A stretch of 64,000 nucleotides of DNA from NCBI GenBank assembly GCA_948530865.1, contig CAOTKV010000004.1:13459-77458 (forward strand). Reading direction: 5' to 3'. The position numbers and the translations under genes were made by a program. Each line of letters opens with the position of its first letter. Position 1 is the first letter of the stretch. Source of the DNA: an uncultured Clostridia bacterium (GTDB lineage: Bacteria > Bacillota > Clostridia > TANB77 > CAG-508). The notes beneath the pieces are model-generated. The model was not told where the DNA came from and did no database searches. It saw only the letters and a list, made by a program, of their open reading frames with translations. Shown piece after piece: positions 41,698 through 50,800 of the stretch.

Positions 41698-42951
41698 TCA
41701 TGTTAATAAATACATTAAAAATATAATATTTATTGTATTAAATGCTAGAGAAAATATAAGTAATATAACTATTATAGAGTAATAATTATTATTTTTTTCT
41801 ATATTTAGATCCTTATATATTACTTCATATTTATTTTGAATTTCTTCATATAAAATCTCTAATTCTAATGTTTTATTTAAAGTTTTATAATACAGAGCTC
41901 CAGTATCATCTAATGTAATATCCTTATCCCATATATCTTTTGTAAATTTAATAAATTTCTTTTTCATCTTAATTATTGTATCATATGATTTAAAATCATT
42001 ATTTAGTTTCATTAAAAAAATAAGCTTGTACAATGATAATATATACATGTAAAAGTATTGATTTTCATACTCATATGGTAATCTTGTGTAATTATATGTA
42101 TCTATTCCAGAACACATTAGATTTGAGCTTGTTCTTGATATTGTTGTTTTTACATATTTAAATTTTTCTATTATATGTAAGTTATGCTCTAAATTGGCCT
42201 TGTTAAAATCTGAAGTATAATTACTTGGCAACACATTAGCAAACTTTAGAAAATCATTTTCTATATTGAAAAAGTCTGTTTTTTCACTCCAATTACTTGT
42301 TTCCACACATACATATGAATATGTATAAAATTGTGAATTTAATAATTCTTCTTTTGAATTATTTTTAGTACTTATACCAGTTATTTGATTTATTAACTCT
42401 GATATATCGCTTATATCCTGAAATGTATCTGTTTGAATTTTTATATTTTCAAAGTCTTTTAAAGATGCAAACTCAGAAGTTATCCCTTTAAATCTATAAT
42501 TAAAATCTAATAAATCAAAAAATTTATTTGTATTTTCCAAATGTGTTTTCATTGTAAAAAAGCATACACCCGTATTGAAACAAATTATTTCTATTCCTTC
42601 AATCTTAAAAAAGATACCATTTTCTGTTCCAACTTTTCCCTGAATGTCTTCGGCTAGATTGTAATTGAAGTGTACACAGTTATCTTTTACTAAAATTTTA
42701 CATTGCTCCTCTGGCTTCATTTTTTTAAAATCTCTAAGTTTTTCTCCCCTAAGCTCAAATGTAGGAAATAAGTATGTTCTAATTGCTGGTAAAAAGAAAT
42801 TATATATATCTAAATCTTTTTCCTTTTCAAATGTTTTATAAGAACATTTTCTATCCTTCAATAATTTAAGAATATACTTACTATATTTTGTTGTATCAAT
42901 TATATACGGATGTATAAAATACGTATACTGATATTTTGTCATTAGTTCCAA
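41698..42951 (-). CDS. Uncharacterised tail-anchored protein
   Basis: 417 residues, not recognised. A large cytosolic part, mixed alpha/beta and rich in F, Y, N and K, begins YQYTYFIHPYIIDTTKYSKYI, contains LFPTFELRGEKLRDFKKM, and ends with a helical segment and one or two C-terminal membrane helices (about 393-416). The layout, N-terminal domain followed by a long helix and a C-terminal hydrophobic hairpin, recalls CorA-like proteins, but the GMN motif is absent, so I give no function. It stands between acpS and the WG-repeat gene in one direction with short gaps. Confidence 0.72.
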   Translation of the reverse strand: MELMTKYQYTYFIHPYIIDTTKYSKYILKLLKDRKCSYKTFEKEKDLDIYNFFLPAIRTYLFPTFELRGEKLRDFKKMKPEEQCKILVKDNCVHFNYNLAEDIQGKVGTENGIFFKIEGIEIICFNTGVCFFTMKTHLENTNKFFDLLDFNYRFKGITSEFASLKDFENIKIQTDTFQDISDISELINQITGISTKNNSKEELLNSQFYTYSYVCVETSNWSEKTDFFNIENDFLKFANVLPSNYTSDFNKANLEHNLHIIEKFKYVKTTISRTSSNLMCSGIDTYNYTRLPYEYENQYFYMYILSLYKLIFLMKLNNDFKSYDTIIKMKKKFIKFTKDIWDKDITLDDTGALYYKTLNKTLELEILYEEIQNKYEVIYKDLNIEKNNNYYSIIVILLIFSLAFNTINIIFLMYLLT

Positions 42952-42978
42952 GATAAATTACCTTCCTTTTTTCTTCTG

Positions 42979-44502
42979 TTATTTTGTATAAACGTTCAAT
43001 TTTAAATCTTTATGTTTATGCCAACTATTTATAAAATCTATATATAAATAATCATTAAAATCATTGTTTGGCTCTTCTATGATTGCACCATTAGAACCCA
43101 ACACTCCCCATTTACCATCTTTGTTTACTGCACAATATCCAAACTCATTTTGCTCTTTTGCATCATCATAAATGCAATCAACAACTCTTTTTCCTGCTTT
43201 ATTTTCATATCCATATTTACCATTTTCTTTTACCAAAAATAGTGTATTTGTTGTTAATATTTCTTTATTTGTTTTTTCTTCTAATTTTAAATTATAATAC
43301 TTATATTCATTATTATCTCTAATTCTTAAATATCCATTATCTATATTTAATTCTGAAACAATAATGCTATTTAAAACAACATTAAAGTTTCTATCTATAA
43401 TATCTGTTGTAAAATCTGCTTTTTCTGCTTGAAAAAAGTCTGCTTCTTTTACATAAGTAATATTTTCATAGGAAAACCCAATAATCTCATTTGAAGTTTC
43501 ATCTATAATTCCTGTTTTTCCATTTAACTTCGCAATATAATTATTAGAAAACGAATTTTTTAGTAAGTCATATTTAGGTTCTATCTTTGTTTGCCCTGTT
43601 GTAGATATAACACCATATTTTCCATTTATAGTTATAATAAAATCATCAGCATTTATTTCTTCAACAGTATCAAATCCACTATTTAATATAACTTCGCCTT
43701 TTTTATTTATAATTTCTAATGCTCCATTTTCTGAAACAACATAATAATCATTTCCTGTAACATTTTTTATATCATCATATTTTACCTCAAGAATTGTTGA
43801 TTTATCTGGAGAAATAACTCCATATTTATTAATATCATTTTTAACAATATATCCATCATCATAATTCTTAGTTAAACTTTTAATCTCTAGGTATGCTGTT
43901 GGTATAATAACTTCTCCCATTGCTGTACTAACTAATCCTCTTTTTCCAGCATTCTCAACAATTACACTTTTCTCTGCGCCTTGTAAAGCATATAAATCAT
44001 CATATATTGCTTCTAATATAATTTTGCCTTCAAAATTAATTAAACCATATTTACCATCTTTTTCAAATTTTAAAACATTACTTTCATACCAAGAAGTTAC
44101 ACCATCTGTATTTTCTAAAGGTTGAACCATATTATATTCTGTAAGAATTTCCTCACCTTTTTCATTAATTACTTTTGTTGTATAGGTATCATTACTATAA
44201 TTTGGATTTTCTATGCAAATAAATAATGCTTTATTTTTATCTGGAACTACAACCATTTCATCATGATTGCAATCAACAATTATATTTCCTTTATTATCAA
44301 TTATTCCCCATTTATTATTCTCATACACACTAATATAGGTCGTTAACGAAGAAACATCTTTTGTATTATCAGTATTAGTAAACAAATTTTTTAAAGAAAC
44401 AATAATCATTATAATTACAATTATAGCAATTATTGTGGCGAATACTTTTTTTAAGTTTAACTTAGGAGTTTCGTCATATCTTCTTCCTCTACTTCTACTC
44501 AT
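42979..44502 (-). CDS. Membrane-anchored WG-repeat protein
   Basis: 507 residues. A short basic N terminus (SRSRGRRYDETPK), a membrane helix (about 20-42), then around ten WG beta-propeller-like repeats: NNKWGIIDNKGNIIVDCNHD, DGKYGLINFEGKIILEAIYDD, NGKYGVISTTGQTKIEPKYD, NGKYGYENKAGKRVVDCIYDD, KDGKWGVLGSNGAIIEEP. Such repeats are found in extracellular or surface proteins of Firmicutes and have no known enzyme activity. It starts a same-strand run into the 417-residue protein, acpS and tatD. Confidence 0.9.
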   Translation of the reverse strand: MSRSRGRRYDETPKLNLKKVFATIIAIIVIIMIIVSLKNLFTNTDNTKDVSSLTTYISVYENNKWGIIDNKGNIIVDCNHDEMVVVPDKNKALFICIENPNYSNDTYTTKVINEKGEEILTEYNMVQPLENTDGVTSWYESNVLKFEKDGKYGLINFEGKIILEAIYDDLYALQGAEKSVIVENAGKRGLVSTAMGEVIIPTAYLEIKSLTKNYDDGYIVKNDINKYGVISPDKSTILEVKYDDIKNVTGNDYYVVSENGALEIINKKGEVILNSGFDTVEEINADDFIITINGKYGVISTTGQTKIEPKYDLLKNSFSNNYIAKLNGKTGIIDETSNEIIGFSYENITYVKEADFFQAEKADFTTDIIDRNFNVVLNSIIVSELNIDNGYLRIRDNNEYKYYNLKLEEKTNKEILTTNTLFLVKENGKYGYENKAGKRVVDCIYDDAKEQNEFGYCAVNKDGKWGVLGSNGAIIEEPNNDFNDYLYIDFINSWHKHKDLKLNVYTK

Positions 44503-44570
44503 TTCGACCTCCTCAATAAAATATTTTTATACACAATAACTATATCATTTTAAACTGCAAATTACAATAC

Positions 44571-44599
44571 TGAAATTTAGGGACGCTCGAAAAATTTCA
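44571..44599. repeat. Dispersed palindrome, copy 2
   Basis: TGAAATTTAGGGACGCTC then GAAAAATTTCA, 29 bases with TGAAATTT/AAATTTCA ends. Matches the copies at 31694 and 58100; in opposite orientation to those. Lies 12 bases from the rsmI terminator. Confidence 0.85.
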
Positions 44600-44610
44600 G
44601 TTTTATGCAA

Positions 44611-44650
44611 AATAAATAGGATAGTACTTTTATACTATCCCCTATTTATT
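44611..44650 (-). terminator. Terminator of rsmI
   Basis: AATAAATAGGATAGTA pairs with TACTATC and CCTATTTATT across 44611-44650, overlapping the rsmI stop; the minus-strand side ends ATTTATTTTG. Confidence 0.75.
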
Positions 44651-45475
44651 AATAAAATATTGATAAATTTCATTTTTATTTACATTTCTATCTTTAGCTA
44701 TTCTTTTTATGATTTCCTTTTTATCTAATCCTTGGCTTTCATATTTATTATAATGTTCTTCTAAAGATAAACTATTTAAATTATTTAACTCTAAATCCTT
44801 TTTAGAAATATTATTTCCTTCTATTAAAATAACAAATTCTCCCTTAATTTCATCAATTCTATCTAGTATTTCACTAACAGTTCCTCTAATAAATTCTTCA
44901 TGTATTTTTGTTAATTCCCTTGCTAAAACAATATTTCTATTTCCCAGTATTTCAAGAATTTGTTCTAAAGTTCCTTTTAATTTATGTGGTGCCTCATACA
45001 AAATTAATGTTCTTGTTTCAAATTTTATTTCTTCCAATTTTTCTTTCTTTTCTTTTTTTACAGCTGATAAAAAGCCAATAAATGAAAATTCTTTAGTAGA
45101 AAGACCTGAAGCAATTAATGCATTTACTAATGCACATGCTCCTGGAATTGGTATTATTTCAATATTATTTTGTATTGCTACCTTCACAATCTCTTCTCCT
45201 GGATCAGAAATACCTGGAGTACCTGCATCAGAAACTATTGCTATGTTTTTTCCTTCTTTTAACTTTTCAATTAATACTTCGCTTCTAGCTTTTTCAGTTT
45301 GTTTATAATAACTAATTAGTGGTTTTGAAATTCCGAAATGGTTTAGCAAACCTAATGTATGTCTTGTATCTTCTGCTGCTATTAAATCTACTTCTTTTAG
45401 TACATTTAATGCTCTAATTGTTATATCTTCTAAATTTCCAATTGGTGTTGCTACTAAATATAATCTTCCTAGCAT
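44642..45475 (-). CDS. rsmI: 16S rRNA (cytidine1402-2'-O)-methyltransferase RsmI
   Basis: 277 residues. Tetrapyrrole-methylase fold with the RsmI signature: YLVATPIGNLEDITIRAL, AAEDTRHTLGLL, IVSDAGTPGISDPGEEIV, PIPGACALVNALIASGL, IGFLSA and LYEAPHKL. It methylates C1402 of 16S rRNA in the decoding centre. It follows the methyltransferase at 45478 by two bases, as a coupled pair common in Firmicutes (yabB-yabC). Confidence 0.96.
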   Translation of the reverse strand: MLGRLYLVATPIGNLEDITIRALNVLKEVDLIAAEDTRHTLGLLNHFGISKPLISYYKQTEKARSEVLIEKLKEGKNIAIVSDAGTPGISDPGEEIVKVAIQNNIEIIPIPGACALVNALIASGLSTKEFSFIGFLSAVKKEKKEKLEEIKFETRTLILYEAPHKLKGTLEQILEILGNRNIVLARELTKIHEEFIRGTVSEILDRIDEIKGEFVILIEGNNISKKDLELNNLNSLSLEEHYNKYESQGLDKKEIIKRIAKDRNVNKNEIYQYFINK

Positions 45476-45477
45476 AT

Positions 45478-46218
45478 TTATTTCTCCTTATTATATATTT
45501 CTAATATTTCATCAGTATAATTTCCTTTTTGATCATATACAATTAATGGCTTTTTTATATTTAACTGATATCCAGCATTTTTTACGGCTTTAATTAATAT
45601 AAGATTTGGTTCTTTATTTAAATTAGGTTGTATAAATCTTAAAATTTTTGGCTCTAATTTATATTGTCTTAAATAAAATAATATGTCTACAATTCGCTCT
45701 GCTCTATGTACCATATAAAATTCACCATTACTTTTTAATAATTTATAACTGATTTTTATTATATCTTCTAATGTACATTCCACTTCATGCCTTGATATTA
45801 ATTTCTTTTTCTCTTCATTTATAGCACCTGTGTTTACTTTCATATATGGCGGATTTGTTACTATGGCATCAAAATCATTTTGATTTAAAATATCAAAAAT
45901 ATTTTTTATATTAGAATTAATTATTTCAATTTTATCTTGCAAATTATTTAGCTGTACACTTCTTTGGGCCATATTTGCAACTTCTTCTTGAATCTCTACT
46001 CCATATATTTTAGATAACTCAGTCTTTTTTGATAATAAAATTGATATAATACCTGTACCAGTTCCAATATCTATGACTTTCGCATTTTTCTTAATATTTT
46101 TAGCAAAATCTGATAATAAAACACTATCTATTCCAAAGCAAAATCCATTTTTGTTTTGTATAATCTTTAACCCTTTATATTCTAAATCATCTATTCTTTC
46201 ATCTTCTAATAAATCCAC
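45478..46218 (-). CDS. tRNA1(Val) adenine N6-methyltransferase-like protein (TrmN6/YabB)
   Basis: 246 residues. Class I SAM-dependent methyltransferase with motif I IDIGTGTG (49-56) and the N6-adenine motif NPPY (122-125). The N-terminal NGFCFGIDSVLLSDF stretch is typical of TrmN6/YabB proteins. Directly upstream of rsmI. The precise tRNA target in this organism is inferred from the family. Confidence 0.88.
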   Translation of the reverse strand: MDLLEDERIDDLEYKGLKIIQNKNGFCFGIDSVLLSDFAKNIKKNAKVIDIGTGTGIISILLSKKTELSKIYGVEIQEEVANMAQRSVQLNNLQDKIEIINSNIKNIFDILNQNDFDAIVTNPPYMKVNTGAINEEKKKLISRHEVECTLEDIIKISYKLLKSNGEFYMVHRAERIVDILFYLRQYKLEPKILRFIQPNLNKEPNLILIKAVKNAGYQLNIKKPLIVYDQKGNYTDEILEIYNKEK

Positions 46219-46267
46219 TTAATACTCCTATATTTACATTTTCAATTGTTTTATAATATCACAAAAT

Positions 46268-46849
46268 CTACATATTTTCAACAGTTTGATTAGTAACCTC
46301 GTTTGATATAGTATTTTCTATTATTTGATTATTAACTAAATTTTGTACTTCATCTGATATTTCGCTTTCTCCATTTATATCAACATTTTCAACTAATATT
46401 TTTATACTATTAATTTCTGTAAACTCTTTTAATGATTGATAAATTGATTCTATAATCTTTTCTTTATTAGTATCATCTGTTAAAGCACCTGAAAACTCAC
46501 TGCTAAAATTAATTACTAAACAATCACTTTCAAGTTTTGTTTCTATAACTTTAGTATTTTCTGGAATAGTTCTAGTATATGAATCATTTTCTGGCCCTGA
46601 AATCATCATTTCTAAAACTTTATCATATGGATTAATTATTAATTCTTTAGAATCTATTAACCTACTCTCCTTAACCAATTCCATTGTATTTTTATCTAAA
46701 AAATATAATGATATAATTGTTTTTCTTAATTCTGTTTCTTCAATTTCAGTTTCTGGAGTATATTCAGTTTCAATATCCACATTTAGTACAATAACTGTGG
46801 TTAAAATTAATATTATAACTATAACAGCTATAATTATCCACTTTTGCAT
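46268..46849 (-). CDS. Membrane-anchored GerMN-domain protein
   Basis: 193 residues. N-terminal membrane helix (about 4-22), then a GerMN domain (about 45-165): LRKTIISLYFLDKNTMELVKESR, NPYDKVLEMMISGPENDS, TIPENTKVIETKLESDCLVINFSSEF. The domain is named for GerM, needed for spore formation and germination in Bacillus; other members are lipoproteins without such a role. Sporulation is therefore a reasonable but unproved link. Single gene. Confidence 0.85.
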   Translation of the reverse strand: MQKWIIIAVIVIILILTTVIVLNVDIETEYTPETEIEETELRKTIISLYFLDKNTMELVKESRLIDSKELIINPYDKVLEMMISGPENDSYTRTIPENTKVIETKLESDCLVINFSSEFSGALTDDTNKEKIIESIYQSLKEFTEINSIKILVENVDINGESEISDEVQNLVNNQIIENTISNEVTNQTVENM

Positions 46850-46987
46850 TATCTCTCCTCCTTTATTTTTGTTTTTCTAAATGGTATTCTTAAACTTGTA
46901 TATTTATTCATTTTAAATTGACTATTTGCTCAAAATGTTGTATTATTGCCTCAAAATATTATTTTAATTAATTTAAAGGAATATATT

Positions 46988-47587
46988 ATGGAAAATAAAA
47001 GAAGTATTTCAAGTGCAATTCTTCATTGCATAAGCGCATCAATATTCTTTGTTTGTGCTATTCTATTAATTGTTTTTACTTGTATAAATAAATCTGCTAT
47101 AAATATTATATTTATTACTATTTTTTCAGTATCAAGTTTTATATATTTTTTATTTAGTACAATTTATCATTTTACAAATATAGAGACTTTTTTCAAGAAG
47201 TTTGATACTATTCTAAGTCATCTATTACTTGCAACATCGACATTTCCAATATTTTTATGTATATTGCAAGGAGCTTGGGGATGGGCTTTATTTGGAACAA
47301 TTTTAGGAATATTATTAACATCTATTATTATGACTTCAATTTGGACAAATATTCCAAAAATACTCTCATCAATACTATATTTTTTGATAATTATTTGTTT
47401 TTTAATATCAATAATTCCACTTATATTATTTAATAAAATTCCTATTTTAATTTTGATTGGAATTATTTTATATTTTATAGCTGAACTTCTTGATTTACTT
47501 AAATTTCCACACATTTTTTCTCATATATTAATTTCTATTGCTTGCTCATTAGAATTTATTTTTTATTTTATATATATTTTTTGTTGA
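46988..47587 (+). CDS. Hemolysin III-like (PAQR-superfamily) membrane protein
   Basis: 199 residues with six to seven membrane helices over nearly its full length. Conserved points of the HlyIII family are visible: a SSFIYFLFSTIYHF-type first motif (S...YH), a KFDTILSHLLLATSTFP motif (D...H) and a C-terminal FPHIFSHILIS (H...H). Bacterial homologues are poorly understood; not all are lytic. The match is moderate: glycine-proline GTYTP of the classic motif is replaced here. AAAGGAAT precedes the ATG at 46988; the frame could start earlier at 46946 without a site. Confidence 0.75.
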   Translation: MENKRSISSAILHCISASIFFVCAILLIVFTCINKSAINIIFITIFSVSSFIYFLFSTIYHFTNIETFFKKFDTILSHLLLATSTFPIFLCILQGAWGWALFGTILGILLTSIIMTSIWTNIPKILSSILYFLIIICFLISIIPLILFNKIPILILIGIILYFIAELLDLLKFPHIFSHILISIACSLEFIFYFIYIFC

Positions 47588-47597
47588 AAAATCGTTT

Positions 47598-47648
47598 GAA
47601 CAATATGGGATTCAAGTATTTTGAATTTTCAAATTGTTCTATTTTTTT
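47598..47648 (+). terminator. Terminator of the hemolysin III-like gene
   Basis: GAACAAT (47598-47604) pairs with ATTGTTC (47633-47639), inner bases pair further, then a run of seven T. Confidence 0.7.
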
Positions 47649-47720
47649 ACCAAAACTAAAAGTTCACTTTTAGTTCATAAAAATATTTTAATCTATACGG
47701 AAATAAGGAAAATATAAACA

Positions 47721-47749
47721 TTGACAAATTTCGATAAAGCTTATAAAAT
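47721..47749 (+). promoter_or_regulatory. Promoter of the CoA-dehydratase-activase-like gene
   Basis: TTGACA (47721-47726), 17-base spacer, TAAAAT (47744-47749); about 65 bases of leader. Confidence 0.75.
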
Positions 47750-47819
47750 GTATCTATTGATTATTAAAATTTTGTGAAAAATTATGCACTTTTAAGTGCT
47801 TCGAATAGGAGAATTAAAA

Positions 47820-50800
47820 ATGAATAAATTATTACACGTCGGATTAGACATTGGATCAACCACTGTTAAAATTGTGATTTTAGATGAAGGGTTAAATATT
47901 GTTTATTCAAATTATGAAAGACATTATTCAGATACAAAAAGTACATTATTTAATGTTTTAACAAAACTTGTGAAAGACTATCCAGATAACACTTTCACAA
48001 TGTCTTTAACAGGTTCAGGTGCTCTTGACATTGCAAAAATTTTAAATGTGAATTTTATTCAAGAAGTTATTGCATGCAAATCTGCTGTTGAAAAAATAAT
48101 TCCACAAACTGATGTTGTAATAGAGCTTGGTGGCGAAGATGCAAAAATAATATATTTTGATAAATTCATTGAACAAAGAATGAATGGAACTTGTGCTGGT
48201 GGTACAGGTGCATTCTTAGATCAAATGGCATCTTTATTAAATACTGATACAAATGGATTAAATGAACTTTCAAAAACATATGAAACTATCTACCCTATTG
48301 CTTCACGTTGTGGCGTTTTTGCCAAAACTGATATTCAACCATTGTTAAATGAAGGGGCAAGAAAAGAAGATATTTCGGCTTCCATTTTTCAAGCAGTTGT
48401 AAATCAAACAATTAGTGGTTTAGCCCAAGGTAGACCTATAAAAGGAAAAGTAGCATTTTTGGGTGGACCTTTAAACTATCTTCCTGAACTAAGAAAAAGA
48501 TTTATAGAAACTCTAAATTTAACTGATGAAAAAGTTATTATTCCTGAAAATGCTCATCTTTTAGTGGCTACTGGAGCTGCTTATTCATCAATTGAAAGTG
48601 ATTCTATAACATCAAAAGATTTAAAATCACGTCTAAAATCTTTTAAAAATGCAAAGTTTACTGAAGGAAACACTTTAGATCCTTTATTTGAAACAGATGC
48701 AGATTTTACTGAATTTAAAGAAAGACATGATAAAGATAAAGTAAAAAGAAATGATTTAAAAACTTATGAAGGTGATGCTTTCTTAGGAATTGATGCTGGT
48801 TCTACAACAACAAAAGTTGTTTTAATTGATAAAGATGGTGCTCTTTTATATTCATTATATGGAAATAATAAAGGAAATCCTTTAAAAAGTGTTATATCTA
48901 TGCTTAAAGAATTATATAAAGTTCTTCCTGAAAAAGTTGTTATTCGTTATAGTGGTGTAACTGGGTATGGTGAAAAATTAATACAAACAGCATTGCATGT
49001 TGATTTAAATGAAATCGAAACAATAGCACATTATACTGCTGCAAAGAAATTTCTACCAAAAGTTACTAGCATAATTGATATTGGTGGACAGGATATGAAA
49101 TACATAAAATTAAAAAATAGTACTATCGATAATATTATGCTAAATGAAGCCTGTTCATCTGGATGTGGTTCTTTCTTAGAAACATTTGCTAAAAGCTTAG
49201 ATTTAAGTATAGAACAATTCGTTGAAGAAGCTTTAAAATCTAAAGCACCTGTCGATTTAGGTTCAAGATGTACTGTATTTATGAACTCAAAAATTAAGCA
49301 AGCTCAAAAAGAAGGATATTCTGTTGGAGATATTTCAAGTGGTCTTTCTTATTCAATTATAAAAAATGCTATTCAAAAAGTTATGAAAGTTAGAGACGTA
49401 AAAACATTAGGAAGAAATATTGTTGTACAAGGCGGAACTTTCTATAATGATGCTGTTTTAAGAGCTTTTGAATTAATAGTTGGCAGAAATGTTGTTAGAC
49501 CTGATATTGCTGGTTTAATGGGAGCATATGGAGTTGCTCTTTTAGCACAAGAACAGTATCATGCAAACCTTGATATGACACACAGATCAACAATATTAAA
49601 AACAGAAGAATTAAACAAGTTAAATATAAAAATTTCTCATGTTCGTTGTAAAGGTTGTGAAAATAATTGCTTATTAACAATCAATACTTTTGAAAATGGA
49701 AGTAAATTTATTTCAGGAAACAGATGTGAAAAAGGCGCAGGAAATCAAAATTCAGAAAAGAAAGATTTACCTAACATTTATAAATATAAATTTGAAAGAT
49801 TATTCAACTATGAACCACTTTCTGAGGAAAATGCTAAACGTGGAACAATTGGTATCCCTAGGGTTTTAAACATGTATGAGGACTACCCTTTTTGGTTTAC
49901 TTTTCTTACTAAATTAGGTTTTAGAGTTATAATTTCTGAAAAATCAAATAGAAAAACATATGAAAAAGGAATGGAATCAATGCCTTCTGAATCTGTTTGC
50001 TATCCAGCAAAACTTGCACATGGACATGTTATGAGTTTATTAAAACAAGGTATAAAAACAATCTTTTATCCTTGTATTCCATATAATAGAAAAGAATATG
50101 AATCTTCAGACAATCACTACAACTGCCCTATTGTTATCTCATATTCAGAAGTTATAAAAAACAATATTGAAGAATTAAAAAATTCTGAAATTAAATATTT
50201 AAATCCATTCTTACCTATTGATAATGTTAAAAATCTAGCAAAAGTTGCATATGAATGTGAAGAATTTAAAGATTATAAATTTACTAAAAAAGAATTATTG
50301 GAAGCAGCAGAAGCAGCAGAAGCTGAATATCAAAAATTCAAAAATGATGTACGTAAAAAAGGAAAAGAAACAATTAAATATATTAAAGAAAACAATTTAA
50401 GAGGTATAGTTTTAGCAGGTCGTCCATATCATGTTGATCCTGAAGTAAATCATGGTATTGATACACTAATTACAAGTTTAGGTTTATGTGTATTATCAGA
50501 AGATAGCATTTGTGAACCAAAGGATGGTGTTAGTCATCACTTACGTGTTGTTGATCAATGGGTATTCCACTCAAGATTATATGCTGCAGCAGAATTTGTT
50601 GGAAAACATGATTTCTTAGAAATGATACAATTAAACTCTTTTGGTTGTGGAGTCGATGCTGTTACAACAGATCAAGTTGAAGAAATCTTAAAAAGCTATG
50701 ATAACATGTACACATTAATTAAAATAGACGAAATAAACAACTTAGGTGCTATTCGTATTCGTATTAGATCTTTGCTTGCTAGTATGAATAAGCGTATTGC

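Noticed and set aside
41698..42951. CorA-type magnesium channel
   Set aside because: Only the overall layout and C-terminal helices are similar; the GMN signature is missing.
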